From assembly GCA_025200525.1 (NCBI GenBank), contig CM045761.1, positions 139,254,223 through 139,318,222 on the forward strand: a stretch of 64,000 bases of DNA, written 5' to 3'. Below are positions 46,347 to 56,686 of this stretch, in pieces. The notes below the pieces were generated by a model, which was given only the letters and a program-made list of their open reading frames with translations, made no database searches and had not been told where the DNA came from. Within the stretch, counting starts at the first letter, position 1. Every line of letters starts with the position of its first letter. The position numbers and the translations under genes were made by a program. Source of the DNA: Camellia lanceoleosa. Its lineage: Eukaryota; Streptophyta; Magnoliopsida; Ericales; Theaceae.

Positions 46347-46985
46347 GGTTGGCTGGATTAAACCAACTCTTTCTACTCTTCAGCCGAAGTATGGGTATGG
46401 CTGAAGAGAGGTTGGCTGGATTAAACCAACTCTTTCTACTCTTCAGCCGCAGTATGGGTATGGCTGAAGAGAGGTTGGCTGGATTAAACCAACTCTTTCT
46501 ACTCTTCAGCCGCAGTATGGGTATGGCTGAAGAGAGGTTGGCTGGATTAAACCAACTCTTTCTACTCTTGACCATGATATGGGTATGGTGAAGAGAGGTT
46601 GGTCGATTAAACCAACTCTTTCTACTCTTGACCTTGATATGGGTATGGCTGAAGAGAGGTTGGCTGGATTAAACCAACTCTTTCTACTCTTCAGCCGAAG
46701 TATGGGTATGGCTGAAGAGAGGTTGGCTGGATTAAACCAACTCTTTCTACTCTTCAGCCGCAGTATGGGTATGGCTGAAGAGAGGTTGGATGGATTAAAC
46801 CAACTCTTTCTACTCTTCAGCCGAAGTAAGTTATATCGGCTGAAGAATGGTTGGCTGGATTACACCAACTTTTGGTACTCTTCAGCCGAAGTAAGTTATA
46901 TCGGCTGAAGAGTGGTTGGCTGGATTAAACCAACTTTTGGTACTCTTCAGCCGAAGTAAGTTATGTCGGCTGAAGAGTGGTTGGC
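46347..46985 (+). repeat. 63-bp tandem repeat array, about ten units
   Basis: Units begin GGTTGGCTGGATTAAACCAA at 46347, 46410, 46473 and so on at 63-bp spacing; the later units vary slightly in length. Each unit has two inverted pairs: GTTGG...CCAAC and CTTCAGCC...GGCTGAAG. Because 63 is a multiple of three, open frames run through on both strands (46342-46908); these are repeat artefacts. Confidence 0.95.
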
Positions 46986-47164
46986 TAGTAAGTCAGATAG
47001 CTAAAACCGAGCTCACAGTTGTGTAAAAAAGTTCATAGAAAAATTCAATCCAAGCACAGGCAACCGAAACAAGAGTTGAAGATAGAGTTTTTCATTAACA
47101 TAGAAAAAGTACAATTAAGGGACCACAGCCCGGTTACAAAGTTAAAAAAGAAAAGAAAGAAAAA

Positions 47165-49247
47165 TCAACGAAGAAGCGCATCTAGTTCGGCATCAAAATC
47201 GTCCTGGAGACCGGTGTTTGATGGGAGTTCGGTGTTGGTGGGGAGACCGGTCTCAGCTTGAACCTCGGTCTCAATGGATGGAAGTTCGTCCCTTCGGTCT
47301 TCAATGATTGGATCCGATCGAACGGACTGATCATCTTGTTGTTCACTGATGACCGGGTTGGGAGTTTGCTCATCTTCCTCGGAATCATCATCATCATCTG
47401 ACCCTTCAAGGAACTGTCTTTGAAGATCGGCGGCGTATTGTGCAAGTGAAGCTGGAATGGAGTACGGTGGAGCGTTGTACACCTCGGTGTCAGGTGTACA
47501 ACCGAACTTCTCCACCGCAGCCCTCCAGCCGCATTTGAAAAATAGATCCTTAGCTGCGTCACACTGAAGAGTGTACGCTTCTTCGGCCTCCTGAAAACCC
47601 TGCTTCTTCGCCTTTTTTACCTCCCCCTTCCATTTATTTATTTCGGCATCTTTCTTCTTCTCAACCGAAGACAAGATGCGCAGATATCGGTCTTTTGCCT
47701 CGTTGGCAACCTTTTGCTTTTCAGCTTCAACCGAATTGGATACCTCGGTCGGTGACCACGAACTCGACGATTGCTTTTTGCTTCCTCTAGTTCGGCCGTT
47801 TTTGATTCAGCCTCGGCCATGGCCTCCCTGGTATGATGTCGAAGTTCCATAATCCTCCTGTGTGTGACTTGGTTTTTCTGAATGGCCTGCAAAGGAGAAA
47901 TAACGATTAGCCGAACTGAAAGTTGGGAAAAAGTTACTTGGAAGGTAGAAGCTGCTTACCAGGATCATGGATTTAGTAGAGGACCGGACTGACTTTAGCT
48001 CGGTATTAAGTTGTTTGTAGTGGTGCTCCATATCTTTTGGAAGGCACACACTTTTGGCTAGGGTAAAAGCCATTAAGTGGTCCTTCTCTGAGATCACCGA
48101 ATCATCAGTGGTGATGTCTCGGTTGTCGAAGGAGAGGGCAGGAGCCCATTTTGATGAAGTGGCAGTTCGGGCGGATGACTCCGGTTGGAAGTTTTGCTGG
48201 GAGTTTGGAGGAGGGTCTTGTGGAAGAACGGTCTCGTCCTCATCAACAAGATGTGGCTCGGTTTCGGAAGTCCGGGCACGCTTATTTCGGCGTGAAGAGG
48301 ATGGTTGTTGCGATGGAAGGGCCACCACGGTTTCGGTGGCTTGATTGGTTGGCTGCACTTCGGCTTGAGTTGTTGCGGCTAGGAGGGCCTTCAACCTGTT
48401 CTTCTTTGCCATTTCTTGTTCGGCTGTGAGGGGGATTAGATTTATTTGGGGCAAGGTTGGGTCCGGTTCAGGTGCTTCTTCAAGGAGGAAGTCGGTCACT
48501 CTTGCTTTTCGTCGACCGGTGTATCTATACGTCGGCTCAAATTTGAGAAGTTTAGTCCAGCTTCTCTCTTCAACGCGTAGTGCGGCGCGGAGGATACCAA
48601 GATTAGGGTGGCTGTATAATGAGTGCAGGTGGGCTGGGTCTGCATGATAAAAACAACTGTTAGTCCGGTCGAAAGTTGGAAACCGAAGTAAAAAAAGGAA
48701 AGAATTTATTCAAAACCGAAGTAAGTTTACCAGGGGTGCCTTTGTTCCCGTTGATACTTCGGCCTGGGATCTGGGCTTGGTGGTCCTCAAAATTCCCAGA
48801 TACCCAGAAGAAGTCGTCGTCGTTCAAATCTTTATCCGGCGTATCTTTTACTATTTTTTCTCTACGTCGGCGTATCCTAAGGTAATACACCCACCCATCT
48901 TCTTTGGACCCTAAAGAATATTGATGGAGTATTTCGGCTAAGCCGAGGTTCAAGCCGGTTTGCCAGTTTATTTCGGCGATGCCCATTATGATGCGGTAGG
49001 AGTTGGTGGAGAGTTGGGTGGGGCAAAGTCTGGTCTGCCTAAGAAACTCACAAATTAATGGCTAGACTGGGAATCTTAGACCGGTCTCGATTATTGAAAG
49101 AAGGGTAAAAGGTACAAAACCGGGGTTTCCCCAAGGTATAATATCTGGTTCGGCTAGGGTTAAGTTTACATCGGCGGGAATGTTGTAATCTTTCCTAAAT
49201 TCGGCTAGGCCACCTGGGGTTTCTACTAGGAACCTATATTTCCCCAT
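47165..49247 (-). pseudogene. Spliced antisense gene of the Tat element, three exons
   Basis: Minus strand. Exon 1 49247-48731 starts MGKYRFLVETPGG and includes GFVPFTLLSIIETGL and INWQTGLNLGLAEIL. Exon 2 is 48639-47960 (PAHLHSLYSHPNLG, then a Ser/Pro-rich basic stretch with RRNKRARTS). Exon 3 is 47886-47165, a charged coiled-coil-like part with EKKKDAEINKWKGEVKKAK and an acidic DDDDDSEEDE tail. Both introns have GT-AG ends and join in frame (phase 1, then phase 0), giving about 640 codons. Lesions: one TAG at 49062-49064 and one frameshift near 47780. Similar antisense ORFs are known in Tat-lineage elements such as Grande; function is unknown. Possible RNA-binding or nuclear role is only a guess. 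Confidence 0.8.
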
Positions 49248-50422
49248 TTGTTTTATGAATTATAAAGAGTTACTTCGGTCGAGAGGTTGTGCACAGAAGC
49301 TCGGTCGAAGCGCTCAAGAGGAGTGCTTGGGCAACCTAAGTCTGCAAAGTGGAAAACAAGGGGTTAAGCACAGATCAATGGACCGTGCTACAATAATAAA
49401 GCAACAAGTGGGAAGCCGTATTTCGGCTAAAGGGTGCTACATGGTCTACTTCGGTTTCAGAAGGGTGCATGTCATCTCGGCTGGGCAAATTGTTCGGTTA
49501 TATCGGTTCTATCTAAGGTTATGTTACTCCGGTTAAGCATTAAGGGGCAGCTTTCTAAGTTCAACATAGAAACTGAGAAAGCTGGCTTAGCCCCCAAGGC
49601 CTAGCTCGGTCGAGGGCCGGTGTTTCTAGTTCGGTGTGTTTCATTTTGGCTAGGGTGAATCAGTTGATGGCTTATATGTGCGCAAGTGTTATTTCGGTTC
49701 CAGTCTACCTAAGGTCTTATATAGCAAAAACAGTTTTTAGTTCGGTTGCTTGGTGATTATCGATCAAAATCAAATATTCAACAGGATACTACATGTGTTC
49801 ATGTGTTCTAAGGAAATTTTTTCCAGAAACAAAGTTAAGTATGGAAAGCATTTTGAAGAAAACACCAAACAGATTGAATGATAGCCAAAAACAAAAGAAA
49901 CAGGTTTATGATGCTTACCTGGTAAGAGGGGAGAAGAATGAAGCAGCAGCAACAATGAGGAACTCGAGCTCAAGGATTGGGAGAAGCAAAAGCAGAAGCA
50001 GAGAGAGAGAATGGAAAGTGAGAAGGTAGATCGAAAATGAGGGGTTTGTTTTGGAAGAAAGGAAGAGCGGGAAACTGTTCAAAAAATTGCGAAACCACGG
50101 TATTTACCGTGGGGTCAATCGAGGCGCCACGTGTCAATGGAATCTTGAGCAACCGGTTCTTTGGGTTTGAAGGGACGTTTTGACCGGACGTGCATAGTAC
50201 GACCTACGTTAGCTCGGCTGGATAAGCTATAGCTCGGCTGGATAAGCTGAATTGTTTTTAGCTCGGTTGGATAAGTTATAGCTCGGCTGAATAAGCTAAA
50301 TGGTTCTCACTGTGACCGAGATAGCTAAAGGATAGTAGCTCGGCTAGTCAAAGCAAAAGCTTTAGCTCGGTTGATAGACAGGTAATCCCTATCATGCTGC
50401 GCAGATGGGATTAAGGGGCAAT
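49248..50422 (+). other. Tat element 3' region, promoter side of the antisense gene
   Basis: A purine-rich leader on the plus strand (49920-50030) precedes the element's 3' end. Four or more degenerate ~22-bp AGCTCGGCTGGATAAGCT repeats lie at 50211-50360. A polypurine tract, GGGATTAAGGGGCAAT, is at 50407-50422. A second purine word, ATTAAGGGGCAG, at 49540 is not followed by an LTR. Confidence 0.65.
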
Positions 50423-51137
50423 TGAGAGGGTAATTTATATGCAAATTGGGCTGAAGCAAAATATTGGGCCATGATGGGCCGCATTGCAAAAGGCCGGAGT
50501 AAAATGAGCGTGTAAGTTACTCCGGTTTGGAGAAATAACTTTGGTATTAGACCGGTTATACCACCGTATTGGTCAGTCCGGTCAGAACCATGTTTCTACC
50601 TCGGTTGAATAAGAGAAAAAAGCTCGGTCTTCGGCGGTGAAGTTCGGTCGAGGTGCATGACCAACCGAGGTATGACAAGTCCTTGGAAGGACTTGGCTCT
50701 GAAGCTAGTTCGGCTCAATGGTTAGCTCGGTCTTAGCGCGAGAAACCGAAGTAAAAGAGCCTGATTATTAATTGACTATGGATTCTAGCCAACCTGTAAA
50801 GGTATGTGAGCCATGATGCCATAAGAGCTGGCCATGAGGCCATGTGAGGAAAGCGACTAAAAGTAAGAGTGAGTTGGCAGCCAGCTCACCACAAAGATTC
50901 TCTCTTGTATTTGTAACCTCTATATATAATGAGCTAAGGAGAGGTGAGAAGGAGAGACAAGAAGCTGATAGAGAAAAGAGAGTGAATTACAGAGTTTTGT
51001 TTGTAATTCTTATCGTTTGTTCAATATAGTAAATCAGCAACTCGTGGACGTAGGCAATTTGCCGAACCACGTTAAATTCCTTGTGTTATTGCTTGATCAA
51101 CAGGATTATACGGGCAAGTTTATTTCTCCCCCGTACA
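50423..51137 (+). repeat. 3' LTR of the nested Tat element
   Basis: 715 bp from TGAGAGGGTAAT to CCCGTACA, directly followed by the target copy at 51138. It has a TATA-like CTATATATAATG at about 50929 and the motif GGACGTAGGCA...GCCGAACCACGTTAAAT (51046-51077). Confidence 0.82.
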
Positions 51138-51250
51138 ATTGATATTTCTATAGATTTGTTTTCTGATGAATTTGATGTAGATTCTGGCCCTATGCTTCCA
51201 CAGCCGCCTACACCTATCGTCCATCCTGAGGATCCTGTGTCAGCTGATGG
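51138..51250 (+). repeat. 113-bp target duplication, right copy
   Basis: Identical to 44497-44609; lies immediately outside the LTR end. Confidence 0.97.
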
Positions 51251-52869
51251 CCTTACGCCTTCTCCGGCTCCAGTGCAGGTTCCTTCGGAACCTATTTCCA
51301 TTGAGGTTCCTCCTCCACCTGAGCGTCATTCTACCCGGGTAAGGCAACCTTTTGTTATTCTCCGTGATTATATTGTTGGTTCCACTGCTTTTTGCTCTCA
51401 TGAACCTACTTCTTATCAAGAAGCTTCTTCTAACCCTCTTTGGCAACAAGTTATGACTGATGAATTGCAGGCTTTCGAACAAACTCATTCCTGGGATGTG
51501 GTTGATCTTCCTCATGGGAAGCGTACTGTTAGTTGCAAATGGGTTTACAAGATCAAAACTCATTCTGATGGTTCCATTGAGCGTTACAAAGCTCACCTTG
51601 TCGCCCAGGAATTTAGTCAAGAATATGGGATTGACTATGAGGAAATATTTGCTCCTGTTGCCCGTCTTACTTCAGTTCACAGCTTACTTGCCATTGCTGC
51701 TGCTCGCCACTGGCACCTTTCTCAGATGGATGTCACGAATGCATTTCTCAATGGTGATCTCATTGAGGAAGTTTATATGCAATCTCCTCCTGGTTCTTCT
51801 GTTCCCTCAAACAAGGTTTGCAAACTCTATTGTGCTTTATATGGTTTGAAACAAGCTCCACGTGCCTGGTTTGCCAAGTTCAGCTCTACCATTCGTGACT
51901 TTGGTTTTTCTTCCAGTGCCCATGATCCTGCCTTGTTTATCCGTAAGACGGAGCACGGTACTATTCTCTTTCTCCTCTATGTGGATGATATGATTATCAC
52001 TGGAGATGACACATTAGGTATTTCTAGTCTCAAACAGTTTCTCCATCGCCAATTTGAGATGAAAGATTTGGGTACACTTAGCTACTTCTTTGGCTTGGAA
52101 ATTTCTCAAGATTCCTCTGGTTATTTTCTTACTCAGGCCAAGTATACTTCTGATCTTTTGGCTCGTGCTAACCTTTCCGATTGCAAGACTGTCACTACTC
52201 CAGTTGATCCTCAGACTCGTCTTACACCTCTTGACGGCCCCCTATTGTCAGATGCAACTTTATATCGTCAATTAGTTGGTAGTCTTGTCTATCTCACAGT
52301 TACTCGTTCAGATATTGCTTATGCTGTTCACATTGTCAATCAATTTATGACTGCTCCTCGCTCTCCACACTATGCTGCTCTGGTTCGCATTTTGCGTTAT
52401 CTCAAAAAAAACTTTTTTTCATGGTCTTCACTATTCCCCTCACTCTTCTCTACAGCTGCATGCCTTTTCTGATGTCGATTGGGCAGGGGATCCTACCGAT
52501 CGTCGTTCCACTACTGGGTTCTACTTCTTCTTGGGCACCTCTCTTATTTCCTAGCGTAGCAAGAAGCAAACCCTTGTTGCTCGTTCTAGTACCGAGGCTG
52601 AGTATCGTGCTCTTGCAGACACTACTCAAGAGCTTGTGTGGCTTCGTTGGCTTCTTTCTTCCATGGGTGTTTCTCATTCAGCTGCCACTAATCTTTATTG
52701 TGACAATCAAAGTGCTATTCAGATTGCCCATAACGATGTGTTCTATGATTGGACCAAGCATATTGAGATCGATTGCCACTTCATACGACAGCATGTTACT
52801 AGTGCCCATGTTCGTCTTCTCCTTGTTACCTCTGCTGATCAAACCGCCGACCTCTTCACCAAAGCTCAT
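51138..52869 (+). pseudogene. Copia 1 reverse transcriptase and RNase H (3' half)
   Basis: After the duplicated 113 bp the frame continues through the linker (VRQPFVILRDYIVGS) into [56 protein letters not shown] (catalytic Asp pair intact), MKDLGTLSYFFGLEI and DIAYAVH. A frameshift in an A-run near 52406 leads to RNase H (DVDWAGDPTDRRSTTG), which has a Trp-to-TAG stop at 52552, then RSSTEAEYRA and DNQSAIQIAHND. It ends at TKAH (52869), lacking the normal C-terminus, polypurine tract and 3' LTR. Confidence 0.9.
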
Positions 52870-52873
52870 GTTG

Positions 52874-52990
52874 AGAAACGGAAACCTAGATAGGTACAGA
52901 AAAGATAAAGATAAGCATAGAAGGAGCTAGAGATTGAGAGAGATACAACACAAATAGATAAGATACATCTATAATAATATACAGCTAACA
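52874..52990 (-). repeat. Truncated 3' LTR of copia element 2 (inverted)
   Basis: It is the reverse complement of the first ~117 bp of the copia 1 LTR. The element's own start TGTTAGCTGT is at 52990 and the truncation is at about 52874, four bases (GTTG) from the end of copia 1 homology. The polypurine tract, complement of ACCCCCCCTCAAGCTC, follows at 52989-53004. Confidence 0.88.
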
Positions 52991-54508
52991 CCCCCCCTCA
53001 AGCTCAAGGTGGTAAGTCAGATATCAATTTGAGCTTGGAGAGGAGATCAGAAAAGCGGCCTGGAAGATGAGCTTTGGTGAAGAGGTCGGCGGTCTGATCT
53101 GCAGAGGTAACAAAGAGAAGACGAACATGGCCACTAGTAACATGCTGTCATATGAAGTGGCAATTGATCTCAATATGCTTGGTCCGATCATGGAAGACAT
53201 CGTTATGGGCAATCTGAATAGCACTTTGATTGTCACAACAAAGATTAGTGGCAGCTGAATGAGAAACACCCATGTAAGAAAGAAGCCAACGAAGCCACAC
53301 AAGCTCCTGAGTAGTGTTTGCAAGAGCACGATACTCAGCCTCAGTACTAGAACGAGCAACAAGGGTTTGCTTCTTGCTACGCCAGGAAATGAGAGAGGTG
53401 CCCAAGAAAAAGCAGAACCCAGTAGTGGAACGACGATCGGTAGGATCCCCTGCCCAATCGGCATCAGAAAAGGCATACAGCTGTAGAGAAGAGTGACGGG
53501 AAGAGTGACAGGAATAGTAAAGACCATGAAACAAAGTTCCTTTGAGATAACGCAAAATGCGAACCAAAGCAGCATAGTGTGGAGAGCGAGAAGCAGTCAT
53601 AAATCGACTGACAATGTGAACAGCATAAGCAATATCTGGACGAGTAACTGTGAGATAGACAAGACTACTAACTAACTGATGATTTAAAGTTGCATCTGAC
53701 AATAGGGGGTCGTCAAGAGGTGTAAGACGAGTCTGACGATCAACTGGAGTAGTGACAATCTTGCAATCGGAAAGGTTAGCACGAGCCAAAAGATCATAAG
53801 TATACTTGGCCTGAGTAAGAAAATAACCAGAGGAATCTTGAGAAATTTCCAAGCCAAGGAAGTAGCTAAGTGCACCCAAATCTTTCATCTCAAACTGGCG
53901 ATAGAGAAACTGTTTGAGACTAGAAATACCCACTGTGTCATCTCCAGTGATAATCATATCATCCACATAGAGGAGAAGGAGAATAGTACCACGCTCCGTC
54001 TTACGGATAAACAAGGCAGAATCATGGGCACTGGAAGAAAAACCAACGTTACGAATGGTAGAGCTGAACTTGGCAAATCAGGCACGTGGAGCTTGTTTCA
54101 AACCATATAAAGCACGGCGGAGTTTGCAAACCTTGTTTGAGGGAACAAAAGAACCAGGAGGAGGTTGCATATAAACTTTCTCAGTGAGATCACCATTGAG
54201 AAATGCATTCTTGACATCCATCTGAGAAAGGTGCCAGTGGCGAGCAGCAGCAACAGCAAGTAAGCTGCGAACTGAAGTAAGGCGGGCAACAAGAGCAAAT
54301 GTTTCCTCATAGTCAATCCCATATTCTTGACTAAATCCCCGGGCGACAACGCGAGCTTTGTAATGCTCAATGGAACCATCAGAATAAGTTTTGATCTTGT
54401 AAACCCATTTGCAACTAACAGTACGCTTGCCAGGAAAAAGATCAACCACATCCCAGGTATGAGTTTGTTCGAAAGCTTGCAGTTCATCAGTCATAGCTTG
54501 TTGCCAAA
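52991..54508 (-). pseudogene. Copia element 2 RT and RNase H, inverted and 5'-truncated
   Basis: Minus-strand frame from [14 protein letters not shown] (54494) through [33 protein letters not shown] and DADWAGDPTDRRSTTG to TKAHLPGRFSDLLSKLK and a stop near 53000, so it keeps the C-terminus that copia 1 has lost. Only two in-frame stops: TGA for Trp at 54078-54080 and TGA for Arg at 53148-53150. It is close in sequence to copia 1 at 51450-52869, and less decayed. It is cut at about 54508; gag, protease and integrase are absent. Confidence 0.9.
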
Positions 54509-55336
54509 TAAAATTCTAAAGTGTATTGTCTCTATTCAAAATTATGAACCAATTACTTTGGACAATAAAATTTTAAATTTTATAAGGTGTGAACAAAGTT
54601 TCCCTTGCTATCTTTGTGAAAGAACTAGGAAATATGCAAAGAATCCAAAGAACAACCACAACAATTCACTAACAATTGACGACAATATGTGATCCAAGCA
54701 AAACAAAAGCATGAGAAAGTTTAAATTAAACAAAAATTAACAATATTATTGCCAAAAAAAATTAGATAAAAAATTAGGACACTAAAATTAGATTTAAAGC
54801 ACAAGTCAAAATTAATCAAAGTCTTCAAACCAAAAAAGAGCAATGAATTCAATAATATATAAAGAAATAATAATAAATAAATAAATAATGAATTTTTAAA
54901 TGTAATTAGAGCACAAAAAATAGATTTAGGGCAGAGGAACAGAGGACTCTTCCGCCGGTGATGCAATGCCGCACCATTACTTCGTTCCAAAACTAAAGAA
55001 TAGATAAGGGGAAAATACAAGTCAATATATTTACAAGTCAGTGGGAATTGTCAGAATTAATTACATATTAATTATAAATTTTATAAATATTAATAATTAA
55101 TATTATAAAATTTTCAATATATTTAAATTATTATTATTATTATTATTTTAAAACCTGCTGGACTGTAGATTCCCTAATAGATAATGCACTGGAAATTAAA
55201 TTGATAAGATTTTATTATTTACAAACTTCACCCATTATATTTTATAATTAAATTTGTACCCCTAAATTTTTTTGGGCCTTTTGTGTTGTGTGTTGAAACT
55301 AGGGCGAGTTACGGGCCGGTCCTTTGGACTGAACTT
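54509..55336. other. AT-rich spacer
   Basis: No recognisable gene. (TAAA)n-like and (TTA)n stretches occur at 54868-54885 and 55129-55150. The minus ORF 54721-55020 is a low-complexity Phe/Leu/Ser frame. Confidence 0.55.
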
Positions 55337-55567
55337 AGGCCTCGTTTGGGAACCTTCCATTTTAGCCAAAAAGCTAAAAAGTTACTAAATTAGCCAAAAA
55401 ACCAACAACCTATACCAAAAAGTCAAAGATTCTTTTTTCTCTCTACTTTTTGCACATTTTTTCGTAAAAAGTCAAAAAATCATCCCAAACATACTATTTT
55501 TTTTAACTCATATTTTAGCCAAATAGCCAAAAAGATACTAAATTAGCCTGTTCCCAAACGAGGCCTT
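55337..55567. mobile_element. hAT-like MITE, ~230 bp
   Basis: Terminal inverted repeats AGGCCTCGTTTGGGAAC (left) and GTTCCCAAACGAGGCCTTA-type (right, ending about 55567). The interior is AGCCAAAAAGCTAAAAAGTT-like. No convincing 8-bp target duplication was found, so the hAT assignment rests on TIR style. Confidence 0.8.
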
Positions 55568-55760
55568 AATACCCATGAGATCCTATTCCAAAATAATTTA
55601 GCCTACCTTCCTATTTTATCCTTGATAACCCACATGTTTAACCTCTCAAGAAAAATGATAAAGATAATGAATGAGAGAGATGAGAAGCCATTACCAAAAA
55701 ATAGTTCTCATAAGTTTTCACATTCACCGATCAAAACAAAGTATCAAAAATCAAATTCAA

Positions 55761-56115
55761 TGATAAATTTATCATTGTTTGTTTGTAAAAAAATTACAGA
55801 AGAAAAATCAAGTAATCACATTACAAACCAACACAAGAATCAGAGATACATTCAATGATAAATTTATCATTGACTGTTTGCAAAAAAAAGATTGCAGAAG
55901 GAAAATTTAATCATCACCATTACAAATGATAAATTTATGAAGTAAGATGGTGGCAATAATGATGTCAGATTCAATAATAAATTTATCATTGACTGTTTGT
56001 AAAGAAAAGTACAAAAGGAAAATTACCACTACAAATGATAAATTTATCATTGTTTAGTTTATCAAATTTTATACAAAATCAAACATATTCAATAAATTTA
56101 CTGATAAATTTATCA
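55761..56115. repeat. Six interspersed copies of a palindrome TGATAAATTTATCA
   Basis: Copies start at about 55761, 55856, 55926, 55974, 56036 and 56102; some are flanked by CAA...TTG and followed by TTTGTTTGTAAA or GACTGTTTG blocks, so the longer unit is a diverged 60-95-bp tandem repeat. The ORF 55622-55858 crossing this region is unsupported. Confidence 0.8.
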
Positions 56116-56223
56116 CTGGTTTAAACAAGATAGGAGCTTCAATTGGCATTGAAAATATCTAGTTGAACCCATCACCATTTTGATCTAACACCCTGAACGC
56201 CTCTCTTATGTCTTCTTTTTGTC

Positions 56224-56523
56224 TCACTCTTCCATTATTAACTGGTACAAAGCTTTGAACTCGTCAATGTCGAAACACCCATCTCCGTTCATGTCGATTT
56301 TCTTGATCTCTCTCTGATCTAACACCATCTCTTTCAATTCCAAATTTTTGCAATCTCTCTCAACTCTAACAGCATCTCTCTCAAATCCAAGGGCCATAGA
56401 GTCAGCTCTCATGTTCACCAACACCAACGAACAACCGTTCGATTTCCGAGTCTTCGTCACAAACTTTCTCACCGCCGTCGACACCGTGACCCCTTCATCT
56501 CCCCCAACATTACAGTGGCACAA
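56224..56523 (-). CDS. Small EF-hand protein or gene fragment
   Basis: The 99-codon minus-strand frame ends with a canonical EF-hand loop: DMNGDGCFDIDE has Asp, Asn, Asp, Asp and the final Glu at calcium positions 1, 3, 5, 9 and 12, followed by the helix EFKALYQLI. The upstream part (VSTAVRKFVTKTRKSNG, then a helical Arg/Glu-rich stretch) matches no family I know. One EF-hand is fewer than calmodulin-like proteins have. The ATG used is the first in frame; upstream lies a microsatellite, so a longer gene may have been cut. It could be a genuine small gene or a relic. Confidence 0.45.
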   Translation of the reverse strand: MCHCNVGGDEGVTVSTAVRKFVTKTRKSNGCSLVLVNMRADSMALGFERDAVRVERDCKNLELKEMVLDQREIKKIDMNGDGCFDIDEFKALYQLIMEE

Positions 56524-56579
56524 TCAATGGCTCTTGCAACACAACAATGCATGAAATACTTTTCAAAACAAATCCTCTA

Positions 56580-56592
56580 TGTGTGTGTGTGT

Positions 56593-56681
<89 letters not shown>

Positions 56682-56686
56682 AGAGA
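56580..56686. repeat. Compound (GT)n-(GA)n microsatellite
   Basis: About 27 GT units with one TA interruption pass directly into about 22 GA units with two GC interruptions. Confidence 0.97.

Larger units (their letters stand above)
44610..51137 (+). mobile_element. 5'-truncated Tat-type Ty3/gypsy element nested in copia 1
   Basis: It begins mid-RNase H at 44610, then has integrase, a 63-bp tandem repeat array, a spliced antisense gene, a repeat-rich 3' region, polypurine tract and a 3' LTR ending exactly at the duplicated target. It lacks 5' LTR, gag, protease and RT. An extra ORF downstream of pol on the opposite strand is a known trait of some Tat-lineage elements. Frequent CTTCGGCT/ACCGAAGT and AGCTCGG(C/T)T words mark the whole 3' half. 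Confidence 0.88.

Noticed and set aside
46342..46908. Long repetitive ORFs on both strands
   Set aside because: They are produced by the 63-bp repeat, whose length is a multiple of three; no independent coding evidence.
49540..49560. Second polypurine tract and LTR start in the Tat element
   Set aside because: ATTAAGGGGCAG is present, but the following sequence lacks LTR features; the tract at 50407 is followed by a proper LTR ending at the target site.
52450..53675. ORFs antisense to the copia RNase H blocks
   Set aside because: They mirror one another across the inverted copia copies and show no domain.
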